DNA of 47,878 nucleotides from Ureibacillus manganicus DSM 26584 (GCF_000772945.1 NZ_JPVN01000024.1:1-47878), one strand, 5' to 3'; counted from the stretch's first letter, positions 1-9,762 are shown. Numbers and translations: made by a program. Notes: generated by a model from the sequence alone, not told the origin.

Positions 1-35
1 GGTCATCAAAATGAAAAGCATTTTGATGACCTTTT
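1..35 (+). terminator. Intrinsic terminator, first of a tandem pair
   Basis: A perfect 13-bp inverted repeat (GGTCATCAAAATG, loop AAAAG, CATTTTGATGACC) is followed by TTTTG. The U-tract is on the + side, so it ends a gene lying left of the window. Confidence 0.7.
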
Positions 36-46
36 GTCGACAATCT

Positions 47-80
47 GAGAGCATTAACCTCTCGGTTAATGCTCTCTTTT
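47..80 (+). terminator. Intrinsic terminator, second of a tandem pair
   Basis: A perfect 13-bp stem (GAGAGCATTAACC / GGTTAATGCTCTC) with a four-base TCTC loop is followed by TTTT. It lies 15 bases after the first hairpin and has an unrelated stem, so it is not a duplication. Confidence 0.7.
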
Positions 81-121
81 AGATTCTAATTGTCCATTTT
101 AACTTATTACGTTATTAATGT

Positions 122-156
122 TTGTTTGTGTAAAACGTTGTCAGGAACACAAACAA
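122..156 (-). terminator. Possible weak terminator of the SNF2 helicase gene
   Basis: A 10-bp inverted repeat (TTGTTTGTGT / ACACAAACAA) with a 15-base loop directly abuts the helicase stop codon. There is no convincing U-tract on the minus side, so its function is uncertain. Confidence 0.3.
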
Positions 157-3100
157 TTAAATCATTAAAATCTCCCGTATATCTTCTTCCGTTAGAGTTG
201 TTGACGTTTTATCTTCAAATTCGAGAATGTCTGATATGAGATTTTTCTTTTTTTCTTGTAGCTCATTCATTTTTTCTTCAATCGTACCACGGGCTACAAG
301 TTTAATGACCTGTACAGTATTTTTCTGGCCCATTCGGTGCGCACGGCTTGTCGCTTGTTCCTCTACAGCTGGATTCCACCACAAATCATATAGTATAACT
401 GTATCTGCACCCGTTAAATTTAACCCTGTTCCTCCTGCTTTTAATGAGATTAAAAACACATCACGCTCACCGGCATTAAATCGATTACATAGTTCCACTC
501 GTTCTTCTGAAGGTGTTTGACCGTCAAGGTAAAAATACGACTGGTTGCGGATAGTAATTTCGCGACCAATTAGTTCTATCATTTTTGTAAACTGTGAGAA
601 AATCAACACTCTTCTTCCAGAAAGTCTGGATTCCTCAAGTATTTGGAGTAGCTGCTCAAATTTTGCAGAGCTTCCCTTATAGCCATCGACAAACAAAGAA
701 GGATGACAACAAATTTGTCGCAATCTCGTCAAGCCTGCTAATATGCGAATTCGATTTTTATTAAAGGTTTCTTTATCAAGGTGCTTCAATGCATCAAAAC
801 GAAGCTTTGCCAAAAATGCTGCATACAGTTGTTTTTGTTCAGGTAGTAGCTCTGATACACCTAGTTCTTCATTTTTAGCCGGTAACTCCTCAAGCACATC
901 CTCCTTTACTCGACGAAGTAAAAATGGACGAACTCTACCCGCAATTGCTTTTCTTGTTAGATAACTGTATTCTTCTAATCCTTGGAAAAGTTGCGGGAAA
1001 ACAACATGATAAATTGACCACAACTCTACCTCACTATTTTCGATTGGTGTTCCTGTCAGTGCAAATCGGTTATCAGCTTTTATCTTTTTAACAGCACGGG
1101 CCGTTTGAGTTGTTGGATTTTTAAAGACCTGCGCTTCATCAAAGAACACCGTATGAAATGTTTGTTTTTCATACCATGCAATATCTTGTCGTAGTAACGG
1201 ATAAGATGTAATTAGGACGGATACTTCACTATTCACAATAGATTGTTGTAGGTCTTTTCGAACTTTTAGTTCCCCATCCATTATGATTGATTGAAGGTTA
1301 GGTGCAAATTTCATAATTTCATGCAACCAGTTATAAGTTAAGGAGGATGGACATACAATCAAAACCGGCTTCTTAGAAACCCGTATGTTTGCTATTTCTG
1401 ATTCTATAAAGGCTATACTTTGTACCGTTTTCCCAAGTCCCATATCATCGGCTAATACTCCACCAAATCCGTAGGTTGCGAGAGCTTTCAACCATTTAAA
1501 TCCTTGAATTTGATAGTCTCTTAAGACCCCTTCTAAGCTTTGTGGTATTTCAAAATCCAACATCTCTGGATGAAGCAATTGATCAAGAAACTGTTGGAAT
1601 GATTCCTCTGGTGTAAACACTTCACTCTCATCTATCAACTCGAGAAATTTCAAGCTTTCCATAATTGGCATATTAAAAGTGGTTTCGATCCCGTCATCTT
1701 GAATCGGTCCTGCCTGTAGGAAGGTTTGAATTTCTTCCATTTCTCTTGTTGTAAGAGATAGTAAAGAGTCATTAGGTAGACGATAATATTTCTGTTTTAT
1801 TGCAAGTGCTTGTAAAATTTCCTTCACTTGTTTATCTGAAACACCATCCATCTCAAATTTAAATTCTAACCAATTTGTTCGTTCTTTGTTAACCTTTACG
1901 GTAATTTTTGGGAATGCACTTTTTTTGACTAGTCGATTGCGAACAGCGGTGGTAGCATAAATCTGTGCAAGTGATTGGAGCTTTGGTAATACATCATTTA
2001 AAAAGTCAAACTCGAATTCTTCATTTTGCATAAAATATCCGCCATCCGTTTTCATAAATCCACTTTCGTCCATCATTTTTATGATTTCTAGTTCCTTCTT
2101 ATAATCTCTAATAATCATTGGACCTTTTGGCTGATCAGACTGTTCTAATGGTTGAATAACTACATGGTCATAATGAAATTCTAAACCTACAAGGAGTTTA
2201 TTATGTAGGCGATCCAAATAAATCTTAGCGACCAGTGGAGTTTTCCTCATTTCCTCTGTTACCTGTTCAGATATTTGAACCTGGCCAATCTTCCTCAATC
2301 CAGGTACTACTTTGTTAAAAAATAAGTCTATTTGTTCATGTGGAATTGTTATAGAATTCTTACTTGGTGCTATAAGCATTTGCTGTAGTTCAGTTAGACG
2401 TTCACAATCTTGTCCTTCTAACTGAAAAACTTGGCCATCACTCAAAACCGCATTATAAGCACTAAAAATCAATATTTGTTCGAACCCTCTTATAGTCAAT
2501 CGAAATTCAGCATCAATTGAATCTACTAAAAATTGTAAAGGTGGCGCTCCATCAACTAAACGTAATGGTTGGGTTGCTTGTCCATCTTGCACAATCAATG
2601 TGTCGGGTGTTTGTTCGAGTAAAGGGATAAGTCCACCCCAAACAGATGGCGGTACAAGTAATACATCATTCCCGACTAATTTGGATGTGTCATTCGGTAA
2701 AGCATTTATAAAAGTCAATTCATCACGAGCTACTCGAATTAATTGATGGAAAACAGCGTCAACTTCATTGCTAAAACAATGTTTGTTTGGGTCAAAGGTT
2801 AGGGTTGACGTTAATGCGCATAAATTTCCTAACTTTACGTGTTGAAGAAATGATCGAATCTGTGAGATTTTAGTTTGTCCTATGTATGTCTCTACTCCAA
2901 ACAAACATTGCCCTTTTCCAATTGAGAAAGGTTTAAGTATAAACCTAACGTCAAGTACATGTCTGTTTTCAAAATGAAGCTGATGACGACTTTTTCGAAT
3001 CGGTTCGTCCTGAAAAAGTGTCATGATGCCGTCTGACAGTGGTCTTTCATGCGAGTGTATATCAAGTGTTTCTGTTGATTGATTCCCTAGCCGTTTCTTT

Positions 3101-3369
3101 TCAAAAATGGCCAGTAAAACAGCCGCAACATGCTGACAATTCTTGCTAAAATTCTCAAGACTAGGACAGCTGCATGATGCCTGAATATGCCCAGATTCAT
3201 TTTCGATTGTGACAAGGAATTCTTCTGCTCCAAGGACAGTAGCTGTACATAGATTTGAACTATAATCGTTAATTTTTACTTTATTTGCTTTGTAATAAGA
3301 ATCGCCTCTTTTATAGGAGACGGTACCACATATTTCTTTAATGATTTTATGATTGATTTTAATGTCCAT
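157..3369 (-). CDS. SNF2/DEAD-box family helicase with N-terminal SWIM zinc finger
   Basis: About 1070 residues; a cytoplasmic ATP-dependent DNA translocase of the SWI2/SNF2 superfamily. Residues ~66-80 hold a CxCx(n)CxH SWIM zinc-finger pattern (CSC...CQH). A long middle region precedes the ATPase core at ~620: motif I DDMGLGKT near 640, a DEAQ form of motif II near 745, LTGTPIEN near 771, and the C-terminal lobe with RVLIFSQF, GGTGLNL and the motif VI segment SRAHRMGQ near 1010. The ATG at 3369 is chosen over one six codons upstream because GGAAGGGG precedes it at suitable spacing. It is monocistronic on the minus strand. SWIM-SNF2 proteins are common in Bacillales; the substrate is unknown. 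Confidence in the family is very high. Confidence 0.95.
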   Translation of the reverse strand: MDIKINHKIIKEICGTVSYKRGDSYYKANKVKINDYSSNLCTATVLGAEEFLVTIENESGHIQASCSCPSLENFSKNCQHVAAVLLAIFEKKRLGNQSTETLDIHSHERPLSDGIMTLFQDEPIRKSRHQLHFENRHVLDVRFILKPFSIGKGQCLFGVETYIGQTKISQIRSFLQHVKLGNLCALTSTLTFDPNKHCFSNEVDAVFHQLIRVARDELTFINALPNDTSKLVGNDVLLVPPSVWGGLIPLLEQTPDTLIVQDGQATQPLRLVDGAPPLQFLVDSIDAEFRLTIRGFEQILIFSAYNAVLSDGQVFQLEGQDCERLTELQQMLIAPSKNSITIPHEQIDLFFNKVVPGLRKIGQVQISEQVTEEMRKTPLVAKIYLDRLHNKLLVGLEFHYDHVVIQPLEQSDQPKGPMIIRDYKKELEIIKMMDESGFMKTDGGYFMQNEEFEFDFLNDVLPKLQSLAQIYATTAVRNRLVKKSAFPKITVKVNKERTNWLEFKFEMDGVSDKQVKEILQALAIKQKYYRLPNDSLLSLTTREMEEIQTFLQAGPIQDDGIETTFNMPIMESLKFLELIDESEVFTPEESFQQFLDQLLHPEMLDFEIPQSLEGVLRDYQIQGFKWLKALATYGFGGVLADDMGLGKTVQSIAFIESEIANIRVSKKPVLIVCPSSLTYNWLHEIMKFAPNLQSIIMDGELKVRKDLQQSIVNSEVSVLITSYPLLRQDIAWYEKQTFHTVFFDEAQVFKNPTTQTARAVKKIKADNRFALTGTPIENSEVELWSIYHVVFPQLFQGLEEYSYLTRKAIAGRVRPFLLRRVKEDVLEELPAKNEELGVSELLPEQKQLYAAFLAKLRFDALKHLDKETFNKNRIRILAGLTRLRQICCHPSLFVDGYKGSSAKFEQLLQILEESRLSGRRVLIFSQFTKMIELIGREITIRNQSYFYLDGQTPSEERVELCNRFNAGERDVFLISLKAGGTGLNLTGADTVILYDLWWNPAVEEQATSRAHRMGQKNTVQVIKLVARGTIEEKMNELQEKKKNLISDILEFEDKTSTTLTEEDIREILMI

Positions 3370-3591
3370 GCATCCCGCCCCTTCCATGCGATTTGTGCTA
3401 GAAATCTCGTTAATTATTACTAGTGCTTATTTTATCACGTATTTAAGTGGCTATCGACAAATAACAAAGACTCAAGTGATTCTAAGGTTAGACTAACTAG
3501 TCAAGGTTATATTTAATGGGAGGTAACTGAAGTATATTTCCAAAGAAAAGAGGAGGAATCGTAAATAATATGGTTCAAAATGAGGTTATTT

Positions 3592-3656
3592 AAAAAGTAC
3601 CAGGCACATAAACTTTTTCTGAATCGTTCAGATAGTTTGTGTGACTGGTACATAAA
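3592..3656 (-). terminator. Long hairpin, terminator of the leucine-degradation operon and dispersed-repeat candidate
   Basis: Arms GTACCAGGCACATAAACT (3597-3614) and AGTTTGTGTGACTGGTAC (3634-3651) pair with two mismatches, and an inner stem TCTGAA/TTCAGA closes on a TCG loop. On the minus strand it is followed by TTTTTAAA, so it can terminate the operon ending at 3664. The outer segment GTGACTGGTACATAAA (3641-3656) recurs with one mismatch at 33327-33342, which suggests a dispersed repeat. Confidence 0.65.
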
Positions 3657-3663
3657 GAAAAAA

Positions 3664-5202
3664 TTATACTGGGCGAACTCCATGTTTTTTATTTACACTA
3701 TCTAATTCTTTAGATTTATAAACTTCGATTCGCTTTTCTAGCACTTCTCTTAATTTATTAGGTTCGATGACTTCATCAATTATTAGTTCTGAAGCTAGTT
3801 TGTAAATATCAATTTCTTCGCGATATTCATTTCTTTTATTTTCAATAAAACTTGCTTGTTCATCTTTTGGCATTTCTGCAATTTTGTTTGCATAAACGGC
3901 ATTTACTGCTGCCTCAGGTCCCATTACTGCAATTTGTGCACCTGTCAGCGCAATACATACATCGGGTTCAAATGCTGGACCAGCCATCGCATAAAGCCCC
4001 GCACCATATGCTTTGCGCACAATGACTGTAATTTTTGGAACAGTTGCCTCACTCATTGCAAAAATCATCTTCGCTCCATGACGAATGATCCCTAACTTTT
4101 CTACTTGCGTACCAATCATAAAGCCTGGCACATCTGCTAAGAAAATTAATGGAATATGGAATGCATCACAAAGTGATATAAACTTTGCTGCTTTGTCAGC
4201 TGAATCGTGGAATAACACTCCACCCTTTACACGAGGTTGATTTGCAATAATACCAACCGATTGCCCATTAATACGAGCTAATCCTGTGATAATCTCAGGC
4301 GCAAATAATTTCTTAACTTCACAAAACGAATCCTCATCGATAATACGGTCGATTAGATCATACATATTAAATGCTGCGTTTTGATTTTTAGGTATAATTT
4401 CATCAATCGTCTTTTCAAACGACGCTGGTACTTTTGGGGTTTCTAAATTTGGCTTATTTTTAAAGTTGGCTGGGAAGTAACTAATGTATCGACGTGCATA
4501 GCTAATTGCTTCTTCCTCCGATTTTGCTAATACGTCTCCACAGCCTGAAACCGTGCAATGCATTCTAGCGCCGCCCATCGTTTCAAGATCTACCTTCTCT
4601 CCAATTACCATTTCGGCCATACGTGGCGAGCCTAAATACATAGAGGCATTCCCCTCTACCATGACAACAACATCACAAAATGCAGGGATATACGCACCAC
4701 CTGCTGCTGATGGTCCAAACAGTAAACAAATTTGTGGGATTCTTCCTGACAATCTTACTTGATTGTAAAAAATTCGCCCAGCGCCTCTGCGCCCTGGGAA
4801 CATTTCAATTTGATCAGTAATTCGTGCACCTGCTGAATCTACTAAATAGAGTAAAGGTACACTTAACTTTTCCGCAGTTTCTTGAATGCGAATAATTTTT
4901 TCAACAGTATGTGCACCCCAAGAGCCAGCTTTCACTGTTGAATCATTCGCCATTACACATACAGTTCTTCCGTGAATTTTTCCAATACCAGTTACAACGC
5001 CATCTGCAGGTAGGTCTCCAGCAAGTATGTTCGCAAATGCACCATCTTCCACTAGTAAACCTTCATCGAATAGTAATTCTAGTCGTTCGCGAACGAACAG
5101 TTTTCCTTGTTCTTTATTTTTTGCGTGATATTTTTCGTGTCCACCTTTTTTTATAGCTTCTTCATAGTTTTGATGTTTATTATCAACTGAAAGATTTGCC
5201 AT
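3664..5202 (-). CDS. yngE: Acyl-CoA carboxylase carboxyltransferase (beta) subunit, probably 3-methylcrotonyl-CoA carboxylase
   Basis: 512 residues, the usual length of YngE-type beta subunits. It transfers carboxyl from carboxybiotin to an acyl-CoA. Visible signatures are the N-terminal crotonase-like half with GGAYIPAFCD and the C-terminal half with oxyanion-loop features around FADVPGF(M)IGT and AYGAGLYAM. The ATG at 5202 is preferred over the one at 5211 because the AGGGGG Shine-Dalgarno abuts the latter but lies eight bases before the former. It is the last gene of the operon. The neighbours (HMG-CoA lyase, methylglutaconyl-CoA hydratase, isovaleryl-CoA dehydrogenase) favour methylcrotonyl-CoA over propionyl-CoA as substrate; that choice is inferred from context. 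Confidence 0.9.
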   Translation of the reverse strand: MANLSVDNKHQNYEEAIKKGGHEKYHAKNKEQGKLFVRERLELLFDEGLLVEDGAFANILAGDLPADGVVTGIGKIHGRTVCVMANDSTVKAGSWGAHTVEKIIRIQETAEKLSVPLLYLVDSAGARITDQIEMFPGRRGAGRIFYNQVRLSGRIPQICLLFGPSAAGGAYIPAFCDVVVMVEGNASMYLGSPRMAEMVIGEKVDLETMGGARMHCTVSGCGDVLAKSEEEAISYARRYISYFPANFKNKPNLETPKVPASFEKTIDEIIPKNQNAAFNMYDLIDRIIDEDSFCEVKKLFAPEIITGLARINGQSVGIIANQPRVKGGVLFHDSADKAAKFISLCDAFHIPLIFLADVPGFMIGTQVEKLGIIRHGAKMIFAMSEATVPKITVIVRKAYGAGLYAMAGPAFEPDVCIALTGAQIAVMGPEAAVNAVYANKIAEMPKDEQASFIENKRNEYREEIDIYKLASELIIDEVIEPNKLREVLEKRIEVYKSKELDSVNKKHGVRPV

Positions 5203-5218
5203 TTTTCCCATCCCCCTT

Positions 5219-5998
5219 TTATTTACCTCTATATAAAGGCGAGCGCTTTTCCTGGAAAGCTCTTAGTCCTTCTAAACGGTCCTCTGTATAAAGCAGACGG
5301 CTATAAGCTAATGATTCAATTTGTAAGCCCGTCGTAATATCTGTTTGTATCCCTTGATTGATCGCAACTTTTGCCTGAATAAGTGAAAGTGGGGCATTTT
5401 TCGCCATTTCAGCTGCAAGCGCTTTGGCTTCCTCAAGTAAATCTTTAGCAGGAACAACCTTCTCCACTATGCCGTACGCCAACGCTTCATCAGCTGTTAT
5501 TCGACGAGCAGTAAAAATTAGCTCCTTTGCCTTTCCTACCCCTATTAAACGAGGTAAACGTTGAGTTCCACCGGCTCCTGGAATAATGCCAAGCGCCGTT
5601 TCAGTTAAGCCAACTTTAGCATTGCTACTTGCAATTCTAATATCACAAGCAAGTGCCAATTCCAACCCACCACCAAAAGCGACACCATTAATAGCTGCAA
5701 TAACTGGCTGTGCCAGTAATTCAAAGTGATTAACTGTAAGTCCAATTAATGCAACGGTTTGGCGTACTTGTTCTTCACTCATACCTTTACGTTCTTTTAA
5801 ATCTGCTCCCGCGCAAAACGCCTTTTCTCCATCGCCGGTTACAATAACAACTCGAATGGAACGGTCGTATTGGATTTTTTCTAACTCTTCATTAATTTCA
5901 TGTAACATTTGAATTGAAAGTGCATTTGCTGCTTCTGATCTCATGAGCGTTACGATTGCAATTCCATCTTCTAGTGTTACATTTACAAAGTTTGTCAT
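5219..5998 (-). CDS. yngF: Enoyl-CoA hydratase/isomerase family, probable methylglutaconyl-CoA hydratase
   Basis: 259 residues, full length for a crotonase-fold hydratase. Its expected role is hydration of 3-methylglutaconyl-CoA to HMG-CoA in leucine breakdown. Seen: the CoA-binding segment FCAGADLKER (~62-71), the oxyanion-hole region AAINGVAFGGGLELALACD (~103-121), and the catalytic-loop segment ETALGIIPGAGGTQRLPRLIG, which carries a Glu at each of the two usual acid/base positions. Its ATG overlaps the stop of the lyase gene by 4 bp (ATGA), implying translational coupling. GGGGGG lies eight bases before the start. Substrate assignment rests on the operon. Confidence 0.9.
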   Translation of the reverse strand: MTNFVNVTLEDGIAIVTLMRSEAANALSIQMLHEINEELEKIQYDRSIRVVIVTGDGEKAFCAGADLKERKGMSEEQVRQTVALIGLTVNHFELLAQPVIAAINGVAFGGGLELALACDIRIASSNAKVGLTETALGIIPGAGGTQRLPRLIGVGKAKELIFTARRITADEALAYGIVEKVVPAKDLLEEAKALAAEMAKNAPLSLIQAKVAINQGIQTDITTGLQIESLAYSRLLYTEDRLEGLRAFQEKRSPLYRGK

Positions 5999-6903
5999 GA
6001 TTGTTTCCCCCCATGTGCAATCATTACTTGCTTTGAGGATAATTTTCTCCCTATAACTTCTTCCACAGAAAGTGCTGCATCAGTTATGCGATCCAGTTGC
6101 ACCCCAGTATCGATTCTCATTTCTTGTAACATATATAATAAATCCTCAGTTGCTACATTTCCCGAAGCACCTTTCGCGTACGGACAACCACCTAATCCAC
6201 CAATCGCACTATCAAATTTCGATATACCATGCATTAAACTGACTACGGTATTTGCAAGTGCTGTTCCTCTTGTATCATGGAAATGCATCGAAAGCTGATC
6301 CGTTTTAAAGTATCGCAACAATTCCTTTAGCAATATATCTACTTGTGTTGGTACGCCTATCCCAATCGTGTCACCTAAAGAAATTTCAGAAACCCCCATT
6401 TCGAAAAGCTTATCAGCTATTCGTAATACTTGTGCTGGCTCTGTATACCCGTCATATGGACAAGCAATCACTGTTGAGATATAGCCACGTACTGTTTTAC
6501 CTGCGGCTAAAGCACCATCAACAACTTCCTTGAGAATTGGAAAGGTTTCATCAATCGATTTATTTATATTCGCATGGTTATGACCTTCGCTTGCCGACAT
6601 AAATATGCTGACTTCATCTACATTGCTTTCTAACGCTCGCTCGAGTCCTTTAACATTCGGGACAAGTGCTGCATACGTTACATTAGGATTCCGTTTAATG
6701 GCTTTTAACACATCGACCGCATCGGCTAATTGTGGAATCCATTTTGGATGAACGAAGCTCGTCACTTCGATATAATCGAGTCCTGTCTCACTTAAACAAT
6801 CGATTAACTTTACTTTTTCAGCTGTTGGAATAAAGGCATTTTCATTTTGTAATCCGTCGCGTGGGCCTACTTCCTTTAGTTGAACTCGCTTTGGAACATC
6901 CAT
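5995..6903 (-). CDS. yngG: Hydroxymethylglutaryl-CoA lyase
   Basis: 302 residues, standard for HMG-CoA lyase (HMGL-like TIM barrel). It cleaves HMG-CoA to acetoacetate and acetyl-CoA. Seen: KEVGPRDGLQNE at the N-terminus with the metal-binding Asp and catalytic Arg, SLGDTIGIGVP in the middle, the metal-binding HFHDTRG, and the C-terminal signature GGLGGCPYAKGASGN with the catalytic Cys. ATG 6903 is chosen because GGGAG lies eight bases upstream; an in-frame TTG two codons earlier is too close to it. It is coupled by a 4-bp overlap to the hydratase. Confidence 0.93.
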   Translation of the reverse strand: MDVPKRVQLKEVGPRDGLQNENAFIPTAEKVKLIDCLSETGLDYIEVTSFVHPKWIPQLADAVDVLKAIKRNPNVTYAALVPNVKGLERALESNVDEVSIFMSASEGHNHANINKSIDETFPILKEVVDGALAAGKTVRGYISTVIACPYDGYTEPAQVLRIADKLFEMGVSEISLGDTIGIGVPTQVDILLKELLRYFKTDQLSMHFHDTRGTALANTVVSLMHGISKFDSAIGGLGGCPYAKGASGNVATEDLLYMLQEMRIDTGVQLDRITDAALSVEEVIGRKLSSKQVMIAHGGKQS

Positions 6904-6916
6904 ATACAAGTCTCCC

Positions 6917-7129
6917 TTACTCGATTTCTACTAAATCATCATCACTATTGATGAAGTCCCCTTCTGCTGCAATAATGCGCTTTACTGTACCAGCTACTTC
7001 TGTTGCAATTGGAATCTCCATTTTCATAGACTCTAAGATAACAACATCTTGACCAGCTTCAACTTGCTCCCCTTCTTGAACTAACACTTTCCATACTGTA
7101 CCTGCCATAGTAGCTTTAACTATTGTCAT
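6917..7129 (-). CDS. yngHB: Biotin carboxyl carrier protein (biotinyl/lipoyl attachment domain)
   Basis: 70 residues, a stand-alone biotinyl domain. The biotinylation site is the Lys in ESMKMEIP. It carries carboxybiotin between the biotin carboxylase and carboxyltransferase encoded on either side. The 99-bp gap upstream, unusually wide for this operon, contains two AAAGGGCC direct copies flanking an AT-rich stretch; I see no clear terminator there. Confidence 0.92.
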   Translation of the reverse strand: MTIVKATMAGTVWKVLVQEGEQVEAGQDVVILESMKMEIPIATEVAGTVKRIIAAEGDFINSDDDLVEIE

Positions 7130-7228
7130 AATTACCCCTCCATTGAATTTAATAAGTAGAAGAAATGGCCCTTTGCAATTTGATATTGTATATTTCAGTT
7201 TATCGGGCCCTTTCTCCTTCCTATGTTT

Positions 7229-8572
7229 TTATTTTGATAAATAATATTCTTCTACAAATTTAGTTGTCGTTACTCCTTCTATAAATTGTGGATGCGTGAC
7301 AATATCAAGTAACATCGGAATATTAGTTTGAATCCCCTCAATTACATAATTTCTTAAAGCATCCGCCAATTTCACACAAGCCTCACTTCTTGTCTGCCCA
7401 AACACTATCAATTTCCCAATCATTGGATCATAGAACGGTGTCACGACACTGCCTGATCCAATTGCTACTTCATGCCGAATTCCATCTCCCTTTGGTAATT
7501 GTAGATGTGTAATTTTCCCTGGCGACGGGAAAAAAGTTATTGGATTTTCTGCATAAATGCGCACTTCGATTGAATGTCCGTTTCGGTTTAGACTTTCTCG
7601 AGTAAATGCCAAAGTTTCACCATTAGCTACTTTCAATTGCTGCTCGACTAAATCCAAACCTGTAATTTCTTCAGTCACAGGGTGTTCTACTTGTAATCGT
7701 GTGTTCATCTCTAAGAAATAAAAGTTTTGCTGACTATCTACTAAAAACTCGATTGTCCCTGCATTCGTGTAGCCAATATGCTTTGCTGCATCTACTGCTG
7801 CATTGAGCATTTTTTGTCTAGTTTCCTCTGATATGAATGGTGACGGAGCTTCTTCTACTACTTTTTGATTACGGCGTTGTATCGAGCATTCTCTTTCAAA
7901 AACCGGAACGACATTTCCGTGCTTATCCGCCAATACTTGCACTTCCACATGGTGTGGCTGGTCTATATATTTTTCGATAAACATCGTGCCATCGCCGAAA
8001 AAGCTTTGTGCCCGTTTTTGATTTCCTTCAAAGGCTTTACGAAGTTCATCTTCGCTATCAACAAGTTGCATTCCGATACCTCCGCCACCTGCTGATGCTT
8101 TTAACATCACAGGATATCCGATATCCTCCGAAGTTTTAACTGCTTCATCTACATTTGCAATTGGATCATTAACGCCTTGAATAATCGGAACTCCAGCAAG
8201 CTCCATCGTTTTGCGTGCCTCAATCTTACTCCCCATTGCTTGGATTACATCTGATGTTGGGCCAATGAATACAAGACCTGCATCTTCTACACGTTTTGCA
8301 AAATTCGCGTTTTCAGATAACAAGCCATATCCTGGATGAATTGCTTGTGCACCAGATTTTTTTGCTACCTCTATAATTGCATCAATATTTAAATAGCTCT
8401 GTGCAACGGGAGGTTTCCCAATGCAATAGCTTTCTGTCGCCTCTTTAACATGTAAACTTTCAGCATCTGCCTCTGAATACACAGCTACTGTATCAATACC
8501 AAGTTTGTCGCAAGTTCGAATAATGCGGCGTGCAATTTCACCACGATTAGCGATTAACACTTTAGAAAACAT
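7229..8572 (-). CDS. yngH: Biotin carboxylase subunit of acyl-CoA (methylcrotonyl-CoA) carboxylase
   Basis: 447 residues; an ATP-grasp biotin carboxylase that makes carboxybiotin from bicarbonate and ATP. Seen: N-terminal KVLIANRGEIARRIIRT, the glycine-rich ATP loop KASAGGGGIGM, the catalytic region with EMNTRLQVEHPVTE, and the C-terminal biotin-carboxylase domain with EVRIYAENP. It ends before any biotinyl domain, consistent with the separate carrier gene next to it. ATG 8572 is chosen because GGGTGGA lies about six bases upstream; an ATG six codons earlier lacks a site. It sits 21 bp after the dehydrogenase gene. Confidence 0.93.
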   Translation of the reverse strand: MFSKVLIANRGEIARRIIRTCDKLGIDTVAVYSEADAESLHVKEATESYCIGKPPVAQSYLNIDAIIEVAKKSGAQAIHPGYGLLSENANFAKRVEDAGLVFIGPTSDVIQAMGSKIEARKTMELAGVPIIQGVNDPIANVDEAVKTSEDIGYPVMLKASAGGGGIGMQLVDSEDELRKAFEGNQKRAQSFFGDGTMFIEKYIDQPHHVEVQVLADKHGNVVPVFERECSIQRRNQKVVEEAPSPFISEETRQKMLNAAVDAAKHIGYTNAGTIEFLVDSQQNFYFLEMNTRLQVEHPVTEEITGLDLVEQQLKVANGETLAFTRESLNRNGHSIEVRIYAENPITFFPSPGKITHLQLPKGDGIRHEVAIGSGSVVTPFYDPMIGKLIVFGQTRSEACVKLADALRNYVIEGIQTNIPMLLDIVTHPQFIEGVTTTKFVEEYYLSK

Positions 8573-8593
8573 GTTGATTCCACCCTTCATGTA

Positions 8594-9736
8594 TTAGCAG
8601 CCGAGTTGTCTTGATATAACTACTCGTTGAATTTCTGAAGTCCCTTCACCAATTTCCATTAACTTAATATCACGTAGGTGGCGTTCTACATCATATTCCG
8701 CCATATAGCCGTAACCACCGTGTATTTGTATCGCCTGATTACATGTTCTAAAGCCCATTTCAGATGCGAACAGTTTCGCATATGCTGCTTCCTTTTTAAA
8801 TGATTTGCCATTGTCCTTAAGCCATGCAGCTTTGAACACCATGTTTCGTGCTAATTCAATTTCCATGGCCATATCTGCTAATTTAAATTGGATAGCTTGT
8901 AATTTTGATATTTGTTGACCAAACTGTACTCGTTCCTTTGAATATTTTAACGCTTTTTCAAATGCAGCTTGGGCGATACCAACTGAAAGTGCAGCAATCG
9001 AAATGCGTCCACCATCTAATGTATTTAAAAATTGACCGAATCCTTTCTTCTCATCACCTAACACATTTTCTTTCGGAACACGTACACTCTGCAATACAAT
9101 TTCACACGTATTTGATGCTCGAACGCCCATTTTTTGATAATCCGAACGAATCGTTACTCCAGGAGTATCAGTTGGTACAATGATTGCTGTAATGATATTC
9201 TTACCGCGGTCGTCTTGACCTGTTACAGCTGTTACAACAACTTGTCGCGCATAGCTCGCATTGGTAATCCAACATTTCTCCCCATTGATAACCCATTCGT
9301 TCCCATCTAAATGTGCTTTCGTTCTAGTGCCTCCTGCGTCTGATCCAGCATTAGGTTCTGTTAAACCGAATGAGCCAAGTGTTTTCCCTTGCGCCATTGG
9401 AACTAAAAATTCTTGCTTTTGTTCTTCTGTACCGAAATTATAGAACGGTGTAGCTCCTAGACTTACCGCGGCAGCGTAAGACAACCCTGTTCCACCACAT
9501 GCACGACCAATTTCTTCTACTGCTAGTGCATACGAAACTGTATCGCCATCAGATCCTCCATATTTTTCAGGAAATGGAATACCAAACAGTCCAAGGTCTG
9601 CCATTTTATCGAAACTTTCTTTACGGAAAGCGTGCTTTTCGTCTAGCTCCCTAGCATGTGGTGCAATTTCTGCCTGTGCAAATTCACGAACCATATCCCG
9701 AACCATTTGTTGTTCTTTTGTTAAATCAAAGTTCAT
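8594..9736 (-). CDS. yngJ: Acyl-CoA dehydrogenase, probable isovaleryl-CoA dehydrogenase
   Basis: 380 residues, standard for the FAD-dependent acyl-CoA dehydrogenase family. Seen: GSFGLTEPNAGSDAGGT (signature 1) and, near the C-terminus, QIHGGYGYMAEYDVERHLRDIK with signature 2. It probably oxidises isovaleryl-CoA to 3-methylcrotonyl-CoA, the first committed step of the pathway encoded downstream; the chain-length preference is inferred from the operon. The B. subtilis yng operon also has an acyl-CoA synthetase (yngI) between yngH and yngJ; it is absent here. A palindromic TetR-type operator lies 26 bp before the start. Confidence 0.9.
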   Translation of the reverse strand: MNFDLTKEQQMVRDMVREFAQAEIAPHARELDEKHAFRKESFDKMADLGLFGIPFPEKYGGSDGDTVSYALAVEEIGRACGGTGLSYAAAVSLGATPFYNFGTEEQKQEFLVPMAQGKTLGSFGLTEPNAGSDAGGTRTKAHLDGNEWVINGEKCWITNASYARQVVVTAVTGQDDRGKNIITAIIVPTDTPGVTIRSDYQKMGVRASNTCEIVLQSVRVPKENVLGDEKKGFGQFLNTLDGGRISIAALSVGIAQAAFEKALKYSKERVQFGQQISKLQAIQFKLADMAMEIELARNMVFKAAWLKDNGKSFKKEAAYAKLFASEMGFRTCNQAIQIHGGYGYMAEYDVERHLRDIKLMEIGEGTSEIQRVVISRQLGC

Positions 9737-9762
9737 TGTGAAAAATCCCCTTTCCCCTTTTA

